64,000 nt of DNA from Mangifera indica (GCF_011075055.1 NC_058137.1:2356001-2420000), one strand, 5' to 3'. Numbered from the stretch's first letter, positions 1 through 11,874 are shown. The notes: generated by a model not told the origin, from the sequence alone. Numbers and translations are program-made.

Positions 1-46
1 GTAAAAACAACTATTTGATAGGAGCCTGTTGAAATGGAAACAATAC

Positions 47-1064
47 CTTTGCTTCCCTTGTAAATTTTCAAGCTCAGCAATGAATCTTGCGAAGCATCTT
101 ACTCCATTACCACACATCTAGAAGATAAAGAACAATATTAAAAAGATTGCTATAGCTTTATACATAGCTGGAACATACAGTTCCCAGAAAAAGATAATGG
201 TAATCAACCACAATTTTGTAGTAAACAGCAAAACAAATTACAATCTACTTAATCTTAACAAACACAATATATGTCAGAACATAAAACTAGTGTATAAAGG
301 CCAGACCTCTGGCTCGCTGCCATCAGAATTGAAGATCCTCATGGTATAATCAGTTCCATTCACTCCAGGCATAGCAAAGATCACTCCATCAGCCCCAATA
401 CCAAAGTTTCTATCACATAGTTTTACAGCTTGCTCCGGAGTTATCTTAGGCTCTGAAGAGTCCCTGTTATCAACCTTTTCAACGTTTACTCAGTCAATAG
501 CAAATCAAAATCACTTATACTGCCACTGAAAATGAAGAAATTCAATTGAACATTCTTATCAATGGGTTTCACACTTAATAGATTAATTAAGCCAAACAAT
601 TACTCGAAGCTCAATTGAATCAACATTACATCATTATAGACTCCTATTTGGTCGAGAACAGTTTATAATCTAAAAAAGCCACGTCGAATGAAAGAATAAT
701 TGATTTTATTTACATTTCCACTTTTTTTCAAAAAAATAAAAAAAGAGAAGATTCAAATTCAACAAATCATTAAACTTACTAAAATGAAGTCGTTGCCGAG
801 GCCATGGTACTTGACAAAGTGAAGAAAACCACGTTCTCTCCGGTCAAGGAAAGAGGCTGGGGAAGTTTTCTCTGGAGCATCGATACTCATTGAAGATGCT
901 GAGACACGAAAGGTAGGGCTTTTAAGAGTCAAATTTAACCGACTACAATTCAGCTGAAGAGTCGACGAAGAAAAGAATGCGGAAGATCGGAGGGGTCTGC
1001 GAAGGGCAGCAGAGCGGTGAGTTACAGGCGTCAAGGGCAGAGAGAGCTTGCCGGCTATGGCCAT
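47..1064 (-). CDS. DAPF: Diaminopimelate epimerase, chloroplastic (5' part, gene runs off the window)
   Basis: The gene encodes the enzyme that converts LL-diaminopimelate to meso-diaminopimelate, the penultimate step of plastid lysine synthesis. Three exons are visible on the minus strand: 780-1064 (95 codons), 307-474 (56 codons) and 47-117 (71 nt). All are bounded by GT-AG sites and keep frame; the rest lies before position 1. The start at 1064 opens a Ser/Arg-rich segment of about 65 residues that looks like a chloroplast transit peptide. The catalytic domain begins near [15 protein letters not shown] at the exon 1/2 junction. Exon 2 carries the family segment [14 protein letters not shown] and [15 protein letters not shown]. 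Exon 3 starts with MCGNGVRC, whose first Cys is one of the two family catalytic cysteines. The second Cys lies outside the window. No frame damage is seen. Identification rests on strong motif recall. Confidence 0.95.
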
Positions 1065-1377
1065 CCTTTGATTTGGCTCTTTTGGTGTTCTTAGTCGTCG
1101 TCCTCTGGTTCGGCTGTTAGTCTGGTGTGTTCCGGTGCCGCTGTCGAAAATGACTCGAAAGAGAGCCTAGGTTTTGAGTTTTGACCATAATACCGGGGAA
1201 TAATCTGCTGTTACTTGGCATAAACTTTTGTCCAATGAGATACAGACACGTAAAGCCTTTTTTTTTTTTGGGGTAAATACGGGGAAACGCTTACCACGAA
1301 CGTGAAGCCTTGGTCACTGTGGTAATTAATTCATATGAAAGATGCTCATGGTTTGTTTTAGCCGCTAAAGGCACAAT
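1065..1377. promoter_or_regulatory. Divergent intergenic region between DAPF and the PPR gene
   Basis: These 313 bases separate the start codons of two head-to-head genes, so they must hold both 5' UTRs and both core promoters. No strong TATA box is seen in either direction. A T tract lies around 1258-1270. The compact spacing suggests a shared bidirectional promoter for two organelle-targeted proteins, but that is inference. Confidence 0.5.
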
Positions 1378-2946
1378 ATGAACTGGAAATTTTTTGGATC
1401 ATCTCTGTCCCAAGCCAAACTCAGGAAAATGCGGACTTTAGCTCCTGATCATCTCACCGAAATTCAAAAAGCCAGTTTGCGTAAACTTGGAAGCTTAGAT
1501 ATCCAATCAGACGAATTCTCGAATGCTCGCCAATTGTTCAAAGAATTGCCTGACTTGAATGTGGTACAAGCCACCAGAATAATTGGCAGCTTTAATAAGC
1601 AACATCAACATGAAGAAGCTGTATATCTTTTCTCAACAATGCTTCTGATGGATATTAGACCCAGTCAGTTCACATTTGGCACTATAATTCACTCATCCAT
1701 TGCGTTGAAGGACTTTTATTTAGGTAAGCAACTTCATGCTTGTGCCACAAAGATGGGACTTCAGTCAAATGTGTTTGTGGGTAGCGCGATGTTGGACTGT
1801 TATGTCAAGCTCGGTTTAATTGAGGAAGCTACAAGAGTTTTTGAAGATATCCACATGCCAAATGTAGTTTCTTACACAACTATGATACGCGGATTCTTGA
1901 AGAAAGATCGGTTTGAAGATGCTGTCAAGCTTTTCCAAAAGATGCCTGAGAGAAATGTTGTCACTTGGAATGCTATAATTGGTGGATTTAGCCAAACGGG
2001 CCACAATGAAGAGGCTGTTAATCTTTTCGTTGAGATGTTGAGAAAAGGATGTGTCCCAGATAATTCCACTTTCCCTTGTGCTCTCATTGCTGCTGCCAAT
2101 GTAGCAGCACTTGGTATGGGCAAGAGTTTTCATGCCTGTGCTGTGAAGTTTTTGGGTAAGTTTGATGTTTATGTTGGTAATGCTCTAATCAGCTTTTATG
2201 CAAAATCGGGGAGCATGGACGAAAGCCTGTTGGTCTTTGATAAACTGACTGAAAGAAATATAGTTTCATGGAATGCTGTAATATGTGGCTATGCACAAAA
2301 TGGAAGAGCAGAAGAAGCTGTTGAGTTCTTTGAGAGGATGAAAGTTCAATGTATTCGACCTAATGATGTTACAATTCTTGGCTTGTTATGGGCATGTAAT
2401 CATGCAGGTCTTGTTGACAAGGGTTATTCATATTTCAACCAGACAAGACTTGAAGATCCCGGCTTGCTAAAGCCGGAGCATTATGCTTGTATGGTTGATT
2501 TACTTTCTCGTTCTGGGCGATTTAAAGAAGCCCAAGAATTTATTTGTGATCTGCCTTTTGATCCTGGAATTGGGTTCTGGAAAGCATTGCTTGGAGGTTG
2601 CCAGATTCACTCAAACGTGGAACTAGGAGAACTTGCCGCACAAAGAATCCTGGCATTGGATCCTGAAGATGTGTCTTCGTATGTAATGCTATCGAATGCA
2701 CATTCTGTGGCAGGCCGGTGGGATAGTGTTTCGACAATCAGAAGAGAAATGAAGGAGAGAAGGATGAAGAGGGTTCCAGGTTGCAGTTGGATCGAAAATA
2801 GAAGCAAAATTCATGTGTTTGTCACCTGTGATCAGAACCATCAGATGAAAGATGAAATTTATATGGTCTTAAATTCTTTTATAGAACAAATAAGGGAGAT
2901 TGAAGCTTCCAAATTTGATGATGGAATTAAGCTTCTTTACCATTAA
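1378..2946 (+). CDS. Pentatricopeptide repeat protein, PLS class with E/E+ domain
   Basis: This intronless gene encodes 522 residues built from PPR motifs. Examples are NVVTWNAIIGGFSQTGHNEE near residue 195 and NIVSWNAVICGYAQNGRAEE near residue 295. PPR proteins of this class bind organellar RNA, commonly for C-to-U editing. After about residue 398 comes an E domain (GFWKALLGGCQIHSNVELGE) and an E+ region (GCSWIENRSKIHVFVTCDQN). The protein ends at KLLYH with no DYW deaminase domain, so if it edits RNA it would need a DYW partner. It resembles the Arabidopsis At5g42450-type mitochondrial PPR, though I cannot prove orthology. The N-terminus is not a textbook transit peptide, so mitochondrial targeting is inferred. 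The start at 1378 is the first in-frame Met. Confidence 0.93.
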   Translation: MNWKFFGSSLSQAKLRKMRTLAPDHLTEIQKASLRKLGSLDIQSDEFSNARQLFKELPDLNVVQATRIIGSFNKQHQHEEAVYLFSTMLLMDIRPSQFTFGTIIHSSIALKDFYLGKQLHACATKMGLQSNVFVGSAMLDCYVKLGLIEEATRVFEDIHMPNVVSYTTMIRGFLKKDRFEDAVKLFQKMPERNVVTWNAIIGGFSQTGHNEEAVNLFVEMLRKGCVPDNSTFPCALIAAANVAALGMGKSFHACAVKFLGKFDVYVGNALISFYAKSGSMDESLLVFDKLTERNIVSWNAVICGYAQNGRAEEAVEFFERMKVQCIRPNDVTILGLLWACNHAGLVDKGYSYFNQTRLEDPGLLKPEHYACMVDLLSRSGRFKEAQEFICDLPFDPGIGFWKALLGGCQIHSNVELGELAAQRILALDPEDVSSYVMLSNAHSVAGRWDSVSTIRREMKERRMKRVPGCSWIENRSKIHVFVTCDQNHQMKDEIYMVLNSFIEQIREIEASKFDDGIKLLYH

Positions 2947-3889
2947 TTCTAACTTGAAAGTGTATGCAGTGGTTTTGCATAATCTTAGTTTAATTTGATC
3001 TCAGAAATTTCATAAATCCATTCATCTCCAGCATGCCCTACAATAAGTTACCATGCTTAAACCAACAAAAAAAAAAAGGAATGAAAACAAGCAATCAATT
3101 AAAAGGTTAGAAAAATATAAAGAATCAAGTGTTCTTGTAACATTTGGGTAAAGATTTGGACAAACATTTGGCAGATAAATACATAATTTTCTAGAAAATC
3201 ATTTTTTGGATAATGTTTTGTATAATATTCTTCTCCCTTAGTTTAGTCATGTTCCTATGATATAGTCTAAACTTTCGGTTTCTGGCATGATTTGTTATAT
3301 TGCAGATCATATTAAACTTGCAAGGCATGCAAATTTATGTCGGGTGTGTAGGCCATGTAGATGTTGTCAAGGCCTTTAAGGTAAGGCCCATGAGTTGATC
3401 TTGTAAGCTCGTTAAAAATAATAAAAAAGAATAAATAATTAAAAAAATACATAAAATATATAATTTGAGTGGGTTGGTTTGCAAAAGCATGCAACCCATC
3501 CTGCTAAGGGCCTGTCAAACGGTACATTTCGGCACAACACATCCGTGAACACGATAGACCACATCAGATTCAACCCAACACAATCTATTGTTGTTTTGCC
3601 GTAGTTGCTTTTTAATTTGAAAAATAATTACTATATTTTAGTACATAATTAGGTAAATTAATAATATATAATTATATGATTGAATATTATTTTATTTTTA
3701 ATTTAAAAATATTTAATCACATATGTTATTTAAGAAAAAAATAAATATATATAATTTTATTAAATAATAATTATTTAAACACCTTATTTTTTGATAAATA
3801 AATGTATTTTAAAAAAAAAAGGAAAAGCCGGAAAGTAAAATAATCTAACCGTATTTTATCCTACTATCTTTGCAATTGCAAGATAGGAG
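2947..3889. other. Intergenic, AT-rich, no gene seen
   Basis: The PPR 3' flank is followed by AT-rich sequence. The stretch near 3505-3590 has a run of CA-rich words (cacaacacatccgtgaacac) that looks like a decayed repeat. No coding potential is convincing here. Confidence 0.4.
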
Positions 3890-4390
3890 ATAAGATATTA
3901 ACAAAAATCTATACACAGAGGAATATAAAAACTCAAGAGCAAAGCAAGAAACTAGGCCTCAATGAGACAAAGAACAACAAAAAACTTTTAAGCACCACAC
4001 AATAAGCACTAAAACAACCAAAGAGATTACAAACATCTTAAAAAAAAGGCAGACGCATTCCAAGATGGCTCAGGAGATAAAACCAACTCCAGCTATAGTA
4101 GAAAAGATGCATATGAAAGATCTTGGGCTGGAGAAGCTCCATCAGAGACACAAAGACAATCTGTTCTAGCAAGAAAAACAGAGTTATCTAGCATAAGAAA
4201 GCATGGTTTTTAGTATGAAACATGTGTCCAGATTATGCAAAACAGCAGTAACCATAAAACTGGGTAGAAAGATAGCTCCAAAATCCAGCCGTCTATCTTG
4301 CAGCAGGTGCCAACAGCGGCTCCAGTATATAGCAGCTTAAGAGCAAAGGCCAGCAAGACTGCAGAATGCAGCAGGTATTTGAACTCCTTA
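3890..4390 (-). mobile_element. Possible retroelement 3' fragment (LINE-like), minus orientation
   Basis: Read on the minus strand, this stretch is G+T-rich non-coding sequence. It ends in a T-rich tail with tttgttgttctttgtctcat and ttgttaatatcttatctcc, a texture seen at 3' ends of plant LINEs and processed transcripts. At its edge (3869-3892) lies a near-palindrome, ctatctttgcaattgcaaga. No reverse transcriptase is present. It may simply be distal promoter sequence of the kinase gene. Confidence 0.2.
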
Positions 4391-4439
4391 TTAGTTATTA
4401 TGCACTTATTAAAATTTGAGTTGTCCTTTTCAAAAGCAT

Positions 4440-4866
4440 TGGCACGTGTGCAAATGAAATAATCATGCGAAGCGAGTTCTTGATTGAGTTGGGTTTTTAG
4501 CCCAATTTCAGGTCATCAAATGATCTGGGCCAAGGTGGGTCCTTCAATAAACACGCGTCACTAAAAAAACTGAAAAGTGGTCCCCACAACATGAAACACT
4601 AATCTGGGACCCACCTGTTAACCACGGTAAGAAACTAACCATCATTTCTAGTTAAGTCAACCCCTGATCACCGTTAGATTTCGAAGGAGGTCTTGTTCGC
4701 AGATCTCTCTCCCCTTTAGTTCAAAGATCATCATCTAATTAGGGTTTCGAAAACTCAAATCTTTTCGTGGATTTCTCTCCCAATTTTTTCCTTCTAAACA
4801 TAATTGCATTTTATGGCTCTATCATTTTGTTCTTAAATTCAATTGAAATTTTAAAACTGCAAAGGT
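4440..4866 (+). promoter_or_regulatory. Promoter and 5' UTR of the AFC2-like kinase
   Basis: A CACGTG G-box core lies at 4443-4448 and an ACGCGTCA word near 4553. The 5' UTR probably begins around 4700 in a CT-rich stretch and contains the common plant leader word attagggtttcg near 4738. No clear TATA box was found. Confidence 0.4.
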
Positions 4867-7800
4867 ATGGAAACAGAAAGGATTATAGAGTTTCCACATA
4901 AGAATATGGACAAGCGTCCAAGGAAACGACCTCGTTTAACATGGGATGTCCCCCCTCCTCTCCCTCCTCCAAAGGTACTAATTTCTCTATAGCTTTTAAT
5001 TTGATGATTTTATTTTATTATATTCATACTTTGTTGAAACTGCCTAATTTATGTGCAATTGTGCTTTTTTTTTCTGTTTATTAATAATTAACGATTTGAA
5101 TTACAAGTTCATAACATATACAAAGGTTATATGTCTTAATACTTATAGAACCAGTTTTTGGGAATAAAATCTGACTACAGGTTCTTGCTGCTAATTATCT
5201 GTTTATCGTTAATAAAAATTTGGATAAAATATCAAATATATGGAACTCTAGTTGTCGGAGCAGAATTTTATATGGTTTATTTTGACATAATTTTTTTTTT
5301 TGGTCGTTCCTGCGCAGGTTCTTCCGGTTTTATATTGTGGGCAGGAGTTTGGTAATGGAGCAGTTCCCAATTATGTGTGCTCATCTTTGTTTTATGATGG
5401 AATTCCCCGGAATGGTTCACCTCCATGGAGACCTGATGACAAAGATGGCCATTATGTATTTGCCATAGGGGAAAATTTATCTCCTCGCTGTAAGTATATT
5501 CCCATAATTGTGGGATTTATCTCCTCTTTAATGGAACTAGCCGAAAAATTGACAATGTACTCTATAAAATATTGCATATGCTTTGAATTTTAATGCTTTT
5601 GCCTTAAGGGAAAATTTATCTCTGTAAGTATATTCCCATAATTGTGGGAGTTAACTCCTCTTTAATGGAACTGAACGACAAATTTACAATGTAATCTTAA
5701 GAATATTGCATATGCTTTAAATTTTAATGGAACTAGGCAACAAATCGACAATGGAACCGAACGACAAATTGACAATGTAATCTTAAGAATATTGCATATG
5801 CTTTAAATTTTAATGGAACTAGGCAACAAATCAACGATGTAATCTTTAGAATGTTGCATATGCTTTGAATTTTAATGGAACTAGGCGACAAATCGACAAT
5901 GTAATCTTTAGAATGTTGCATATGCTTTGAATTTTAATGGAACTAGGCGACAAATCGACAATGCAATTTTAAGTAGATTGCAGATGCTTTGATTTTTAAT
6001 GGAACACAACGACAAATCGATAATGCAATATTAAGTAGATTGCATACGCTTTGAATTTTAATGGAACTAGACGACAAATCGACTATGCAATATTAAGTAG
6101 ATTGCATATGCTTTGAATTTTAATGGAACTAGATGACAAATTGACAATGCAATATTAAATAGATTGCATATGCTTTGAATTTTTGATATGGAATCTTCCA
6201 CTTGGGACGTATGATTTATGCATCATTCAATGCGTATTTTCCTCTCTAGCGTGAGAAAGTATTTCCGTGTTACATCTAAACTATTCGTTGTGCTCCATTT
6301 ATAGATGGGATGACATTTGATCCTCTATCTGCCCCCCTGTTGCAACTCATGATTTGTTCACTGATAATCTTCTTTTCCCCATTCTTACAGATAGGATTCT
6401 CAGCAAAATGGGTGAAGGTTAGTGTTTTCCTAGTTATTTCAGGATTTTTTCCTTTGTTGTCTTTATATTCTTTCATTGTATGTATCTTTCAAATGTCTCT
6501 CTTATCTTTATTTATTTATTCATTTTTAAAAGGAGCAGAGTTTTCCTTGCATTGATTTTTTTTCTCTTTATTATTCGTTCATCTGATTCTTTTGTTGCAT
6601 GTTGTTCACGTGAGACTAAGTATACGTAATAGTTTGGGATTTTTTGTTATTGAAATCACTCTGATGGCACATTTTCAGGGACATTCGGGCAAGTCTTGGA
6701 ATGTTTTGACAATGAAAAGAAAGAAGTTGTGGCAATCAAAATTGTTCGCTCCATAAATAAGTACCGTGAAGCTGCCATGATTGAAATTGATGTTCTACAG
6801 AGGCTTGCCAGGCATGATGTTGGTGGTACTCGGTAAGAATGTTGTCCTTTAATTCTCTAACCTCATTTTTTTGTGAAAGTTTGAGGTCATTATTGTGTAA
6901 GCGGTTTTATTCTTTGCAGTTGTGTGCAAATACGGAATTGGTTTGACTATCGTAATCATATTTGTATTGTAAGTATTTATTAGTATTTGTGATTTGGTTA
7001 ATTTGAAGGGGCAATGCATGTTCTTTCTCCCTGAATATTCTGTGAGTTAAGAAACCTGCGGATGAATTTAAATGGTTTCAACAGGTTTTTGAGAAGCTTG
7101 GACCAAGCTTATATGATTTTCTCCGCAAAAACAACTACTGTTCATTTCCCATTGACCTTGTTCGGGAGTTTGGCAGACAACTATTGGAGTCTGTAGCATG
7201 TGTGTGGACAATTCTTGCCCATTTTTATCTATATCTTACCTACTTGATGCTGATACACTTAATATGAAACTGAGATTCAGATGTTAATAGTGGAATCAAA
7301 TTCCAAGTTTTTAAACCTAAATTAATTTATTTTTAGAGAAGTGTCAATTGATTCTTGAACATGTCTATACCTTGTGCTTCTTATTCATTCATTCATTCCC
7401 TTTGTATATGCTTGCAGTTATGCATGATTTACGCCTTATACACACTGACTTGAAGCCAGAAAACATACTTCTTGTATCTCCTGAATATGTCAAAGTACCA
7501 GATTATAGGGTAAGCTGTTTCTTCCAAGGCATGTTCTTAATTTCCAGCATATTTCTTTGATGGCTTTACATAGATACAGATGAGGGGAAGTTAATATGAA
7601 CCAAATTTGATATCTACTGGGGCCCCTTTGGGTTAAATTTATAAGTTCTGGGCTTTGTTTATATCAGATTTTTTCCATTTTGCTTCTTTTGGTACTATGA
7701 TAGGAAAGAGGAAGTGGATTCTGATAAAAGGCTGGTTAATAGCTAGGGACCAAGAACTATTGCATTTAATCAATCAATGAAAATGTTTGCGTTGAAGTGA

Positions 7801-10002
7801 AAGAGAAAGTTGACTAAGATGCAATATTTATTTGATTAATTGTTAGTGTGAAACCCTCCCTGTGGTTTTGAAGCGGCCACATAGGTGTCATGTTAAGTTG
7901 AAAAGGGAACTTAGTGAGATTTTGGCAGTATTTCGTATATTGGATCTTATCTCAAGCATGATTGACTTCATGCTTTCAAGTCTGATAACATCAAAGCTTA
8001 AGATTCTAGTAGTTGACATCTTTTGATTTTCTTTCATATGTGTCATAGTTTCTAGCACGGTCCACTAAGGATGGTTCCTATTTCAAGAATCTGCCTAAAT
8101 CAAGTGCCATTAAGCTTATTGATTTTGGAAGCACAACATTTGAACATCAGGATCACAGCTATGTTGTGTCAACAAGACATTATCGTGCACCAGAGGTTAT
8201 TTTGGGTAATGATTGCTTCCATTAGCGCATTATAGTTGATGTTTTATTTCTTTCATCTTATCACATTTTGAGACATTTGATGTAGGTATTGGATGGAATT
8301 ATCCTTGTGATTTGTGGAGTGTGGGTTGCATCCTTGTTGAACTTTGCTCTGTAAGTAACTACTTATCAACGTGTTCTTGCTCTCACATTTTGGTTAATAG
8401 TTGATTTATCTTCACTTTGGTGTTTGTGTATCCCACATTAGTTAATGAACAGGCTTTTCACCAAATAGTCTTCAATCTCGATCTGCCTTGTCTGACTTGG
8501 AATTAGAGCCAAGTTGTTTTATCATCTATGTTGACAACCCCCATTTGGTTTAACTCTTGGTCCAACTCTTACATTGCTTGGGTTTTGCTAGCCCTCCATT
8601 GAAAACATATCATATAGTTCTCTCATTGTCAATAGCAATCACTACAACCACCATTTATTATGATTAATGAACTAGGGAATCTGATGTTTGGCTTATTTTC
8701 TTCTGCAATGTTTTTGTGAGCAGGGTGAGGCTCTTTTCCAAACACATGAGAATTTGGAGCATCTTGCCATGATGGAGAGGGTTTTAGGGCCTCTACCCCA
8801 ACATATGGCCGTCAGAGCTGAGTAAGAACCATTGCTTTGTCTTAATTGTTCCTGATACTCTTCTGTTTATTAATGTGGTTGAAAACCTTAGTTTGAGCAT
8901 GGTCTTGTTGTAGCTGCCGTGCTGAGAAATATTTCAGAAGAGGTGCACGATTGGATTGGCCTAACAGTGCAACTTCAAGAGAAAGCATGAGAGCAGTTTG
9001 GAAATTACCTCGCCTTCCAGTAAGTATTCATTGTTTTCATTCTTCAATATTCTTATTGAAATTATATCCCATGCGGCATTGTTGGTGTATACTATGAGTT
9101 TATGCCACGTTTGGTGTTTGTTTGTGATAGCTTTGCATCTTTGAAATTGGTTATGGAGTTTTTATTGCACCAGATAGTTGCTTTTCGTTTCTTTGATGTC
9201 TTTCTTCTCAAAGGCTTGTGAGTGGTTGAGTGCGTATAACATAACTGGGAGTTTCCCCTTGTTTTTGTTGTTTGAAGTAAACATGTTACATTGTTATCTA
9301 TATTTTATTTTTTGATAACTGCTGACCTTGATTGTTATTTGCTAGCTCTTTGGTGTATTTTCCATTTTTATTCTCTATAATAATTTATTTTGTCAAAATT
9401 GTTAGTTTTCAAAATATTTTATTGTTTGATGCGAGGATGAGCATTGGCATGTTTAACTCTGGTGTTGTGGTTATTTTAATTTTTTGTTGTTGATGGAAAG
9501 ATTTGGAAATGCTCTAGCTGTAATCAGTTTGATACCTGCACATGTAGATTTATCAAGCATTTTCTTTGTCGGCTGTTAATAGCACTTCCAGATCTTGTCT
9601 ATCACTTTGGAAAACAGTTTATAAAGTTTTTTATTGTCTAGAGTCATAAAAGAGTTGTTAAACTTCTTTTCAGCAATGGCGGGTTTCATTTGGTTATTTC
9701 TTTTAATGATGTCTTTATGAAATTTTTTTTTGAATGTTTTTTCCACAACCCTATTATGATCCCAGCCTTTAAGAAAATGTGAAACATATTTTTCCATTTG
9801 TAAGCAAATATTTAATTATGACTGATTTTCTTTTTGCTCCCAGAATCTAATAATGCAGCATGTGGATCACTCAGCTGGTGATTTTATAGATCTTTTGCAA
9901 GGGCTCCTGCGATATGACCCTGCAGAGCGGCTCAAAGCAAGAGAAGCTCTAAGACATCCCTTCTTCACTAGAGATGTGAGAAGGTATGGCTACCCCTTGT
10001 AG
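4867..10002 (+). CDS. AFC2: LAMMER-type dual-specificity kinase, AFC2-like (12 exons, 433 aa)
   Basis: CLK/LAMMER kinases phosphorylate SR splicing factors in the nucleus. The coding exons are 4867-4974, 5318-5489, 6391-6417, 6679-6832, 6920-6968, 7085-7199, 7418-7509, 8049-8205, 8286-8350, 8724-8821, 8914-9019 and 9844-10002. All junctions are GT-AG and the 1302-nt sum keeps one frame. The basic N-terminus (KRPRKRPR) looks like a nuclear signal. The kinase core is intact: GEGTFG loop near 102, ATP-binding Lys123, HTDLKPEN with catalytic Asp219, DFG Asp264, TRHYRAPE activation segment and the signature [12 protein letters not shown] at about 325-336. The protein ends soon after [11 protein letters not shown] stop it at TAG 10000-10002 by reading through a possible donor at 9983; an extra downstream exon cannot be excluded. 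Similarity to Arabidopsis AFC2 is closest from memory. Confidence 0.94.
5490..6390 (+). repeat. AFC2 intron 2: duplicated splice-donor region plus 62-bp minisatellite
   Basis: The end of exon 2 and its donor (aaaatttatctc...gtaagtatattcccataatt) recur about 140 bases downstream, giving a second GTAAGT at 5624-5629. From about 5700 to 6187 the sequence becomes a tandem array built on ttgcatatgctttgaatttt. The last copies start at 5854, 5916, 5978, 6040, 6102 and 6164, an exact 62-bp spacing. Earlier copies near 5575, 5705 and 5791 are more irregular. The array lies wholly within the intron. Confidence 0.9.
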
Positions 10003-11023
10003 TTGCTTAGCCTTGCCCATTGTTTGATAGTGATCTTGGGCAATGTTAGTAACTAAGGGAAAGACAGAATTAATGTGCAGGCATGCATGTGCTGAATGCT
10101 AATCTTTTGAGTCATTTGCTTTGTACAATTATCATTGTATAGTAAAATATCTCTCTTTTTCCATTCATGTCCTTTCGAGTGTCTTCCGATTTTAAGCTGT
10201 ATCCACCTATGAGTTTTTGTTTGATTTCATGATATTGTTGAAGAAAGTAAATGTTACAACGAGATCTCATACCAGATTTCTCCCTCATGTTCCAGTCACT
10301 CGCCTTGCAATTCTTTCTTTCTTGCCTTTCCCTTCTCGTTTCCTTTCAGTTTCAATTCTTAGGGCAATCATTTAAGTCTCCAGCAGTCGGGCGTGGCTGG
10401 AAAAGGTCAATAAAAAAGGTTGCTGGGATATCATTATATGACTGTATGGAGAGGAAAGGTAAATCTTTGAAGTGGCGTTGATTTTAGAAATGTCATTAAA
10501 CGATAGGTTGATATTGGTTCTTTACATGTTCTTTCTTACTTTATAATAAAATGTTCTCCAACTTTGGTGAAGACCCAAATTCGTCTATGCAAAAATTATA
10601 ACCTCCAATTTGTGATAGAACAATACCAATGGGCTTAGGTAAAATGGTCTTCTTCGATAATAATATGAATGTGAAGCAACAGGGAGGCCCGTCATTATCA
10701 AGTCTAGCTGTAATTTCACTAATGGAAATAATATTTTAAGCTGCATTATAATTATTAAAGTTGATGACGTTGTAAGACTTTTACCTAATTAAAAATTCAA
10801 TTTTTGTGAAAGTTTTTCAATGCCATTATTCATTCACAGTTGATGATTATTACGTTCACAATTTTGACATTTTGAGTTGTGTGAAAGATAAATTACAAAA
10901 AGGACGCTTAGTATTAGTTAAATAATTATGTATCTATTATATGAGAGAGAACCATAAAGACAAATAAAGGCTTTGTGGTTTTTAATGTAGTTAGTTTAAT
11001 TTAATCTATCATTCGAGAATTGA
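10003..11023. other. AFC2 3' UTR and AT-rich intergenic sequence
   Basis: This is the presumed 3' UTR followed by AT-rich DNA. An open frame at 10251-10481 has no recognisable domain or splice context, and I do not call it a gene. No RNA gene is seen. Confidence 0.4.
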
Positions 11024-11836
11024 GGGGTGTTCGATTTAGAAAATATTTTATTATTAAAATTATAGGATTAATTTAAAGATATATTATTTTGAGGATTATG
11101 AGGTATAAATTATTACTATATTTAATAAAATTTGATAAACTTAACAGATATAAATAATTATTATACTTGGTGATAAATAATAAAAGAATATTAATATATT
11201 ATTTTACTTAAATATTTTTTAGTATAATTATTTTAAAATATTTTTTATGTTATTTATTATATTAATTGAAAATGAGATTATTTTAGTCATAACAAATTAA
11301 TAAATAAGGATATAGTTATAATAAAAATGAATATTACCTTGGGGTAATTTTTTAATTCTTAAAGTGGAGGTAGTAGGGCTGGATTCAAACCGAGCCAGTT
11401 CGGATTCAAGCTCAACTCGGGTCGGTTCGAGTCCGAAACGAGCCGGACTCTGCTCGGCTTAATCGAGCTCGAGCTGACTCGGTAATTTTTTTTTTTAAAT
11501 TTTTTGTACAAAATGACGTCGTTTTGATCTATATATATATACAAAACGGTGTCGTTTTGATATGAAAAACGAGCCGAATCGAGCCGTAAACGAGCCGAGC
11601 TGAGTTCGGCTCGAGTCAAGCTCGAGCCGGCCATAAAAAATCAAGTCGAGCTCGACTCGGCTCGAATCCAACCCTAGGAGGTAGTAATCAGATTATCTCT
11701 TATATTACTTGTCACATCACCATTGATAATAAAACATTATCACAATCTTTTATTACTTATAAATTAAACGAAGTAATATAAATAATAAAAAATAAATTAC
11801 CAGAGTAATTTTTAATGCCCTTAACCAGACACACTC
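11024..11836. mobile_element. PIF/Harbinger-like MITE, interrupted by a hAT-like MITE
   Basis: The left end ggggtgttcgattta and the right end ttaaccagacacactc are imperfect inverted repeats of the GGGTGTTTGGTTT type. They are flanked by TGA and TTA, consistent with a decayed 3-bp target duplication. Removing the 303-bp insert and its extra 8-bp duplication leaves about 502 bp, matching related copies at 18626 and 57013. Internal words such as aggtataaattattactata are shared with those copies. Confidence 0.7.
11374..11676. mobile_element. hAT-like MITE, 303 bp, GAGCCG/CTCGAG-rich
   Basis: The ends TAGGGCTGGATTC and GAATCCAACCCTA are inverted repeats with one mismatch. The element is flanked by an exact 8-bp direct repeat, ggaggtag, at 11366-11373 and 11677-11684, the duplication size of hAT elements. 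The interior is a run of short words such as gagccg, ctcgag and gagctcgact, around a T-rich centre with acgtcgttttgat. It encodes no transposase. Confidence 0.85.
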
Positions 11837-11874
11837 TTAATGTTTATTTAGCTTTGGGGAAAGTGTCAATTTTA

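Noticed and set aside
5300..5593. 97-codon frame starting before AFC2 exon 2
   Set aside because: It is exon 2 read through its donor into intron 2, not a separate gene.
9982..9990. AFC2 splice donor at GTATGG leading to a thirteenth exon
   Set aside because: The frame reaches TAG at 10000-10002 within six codons and no convincing downstream exon was found. It remains possible, but the simpler stop was kept.
10251..10481. 76-codon frame after AFC2
   Set aside because: Composition and position fit an untranslated 3' region; no domain and no splice link to the kinase.
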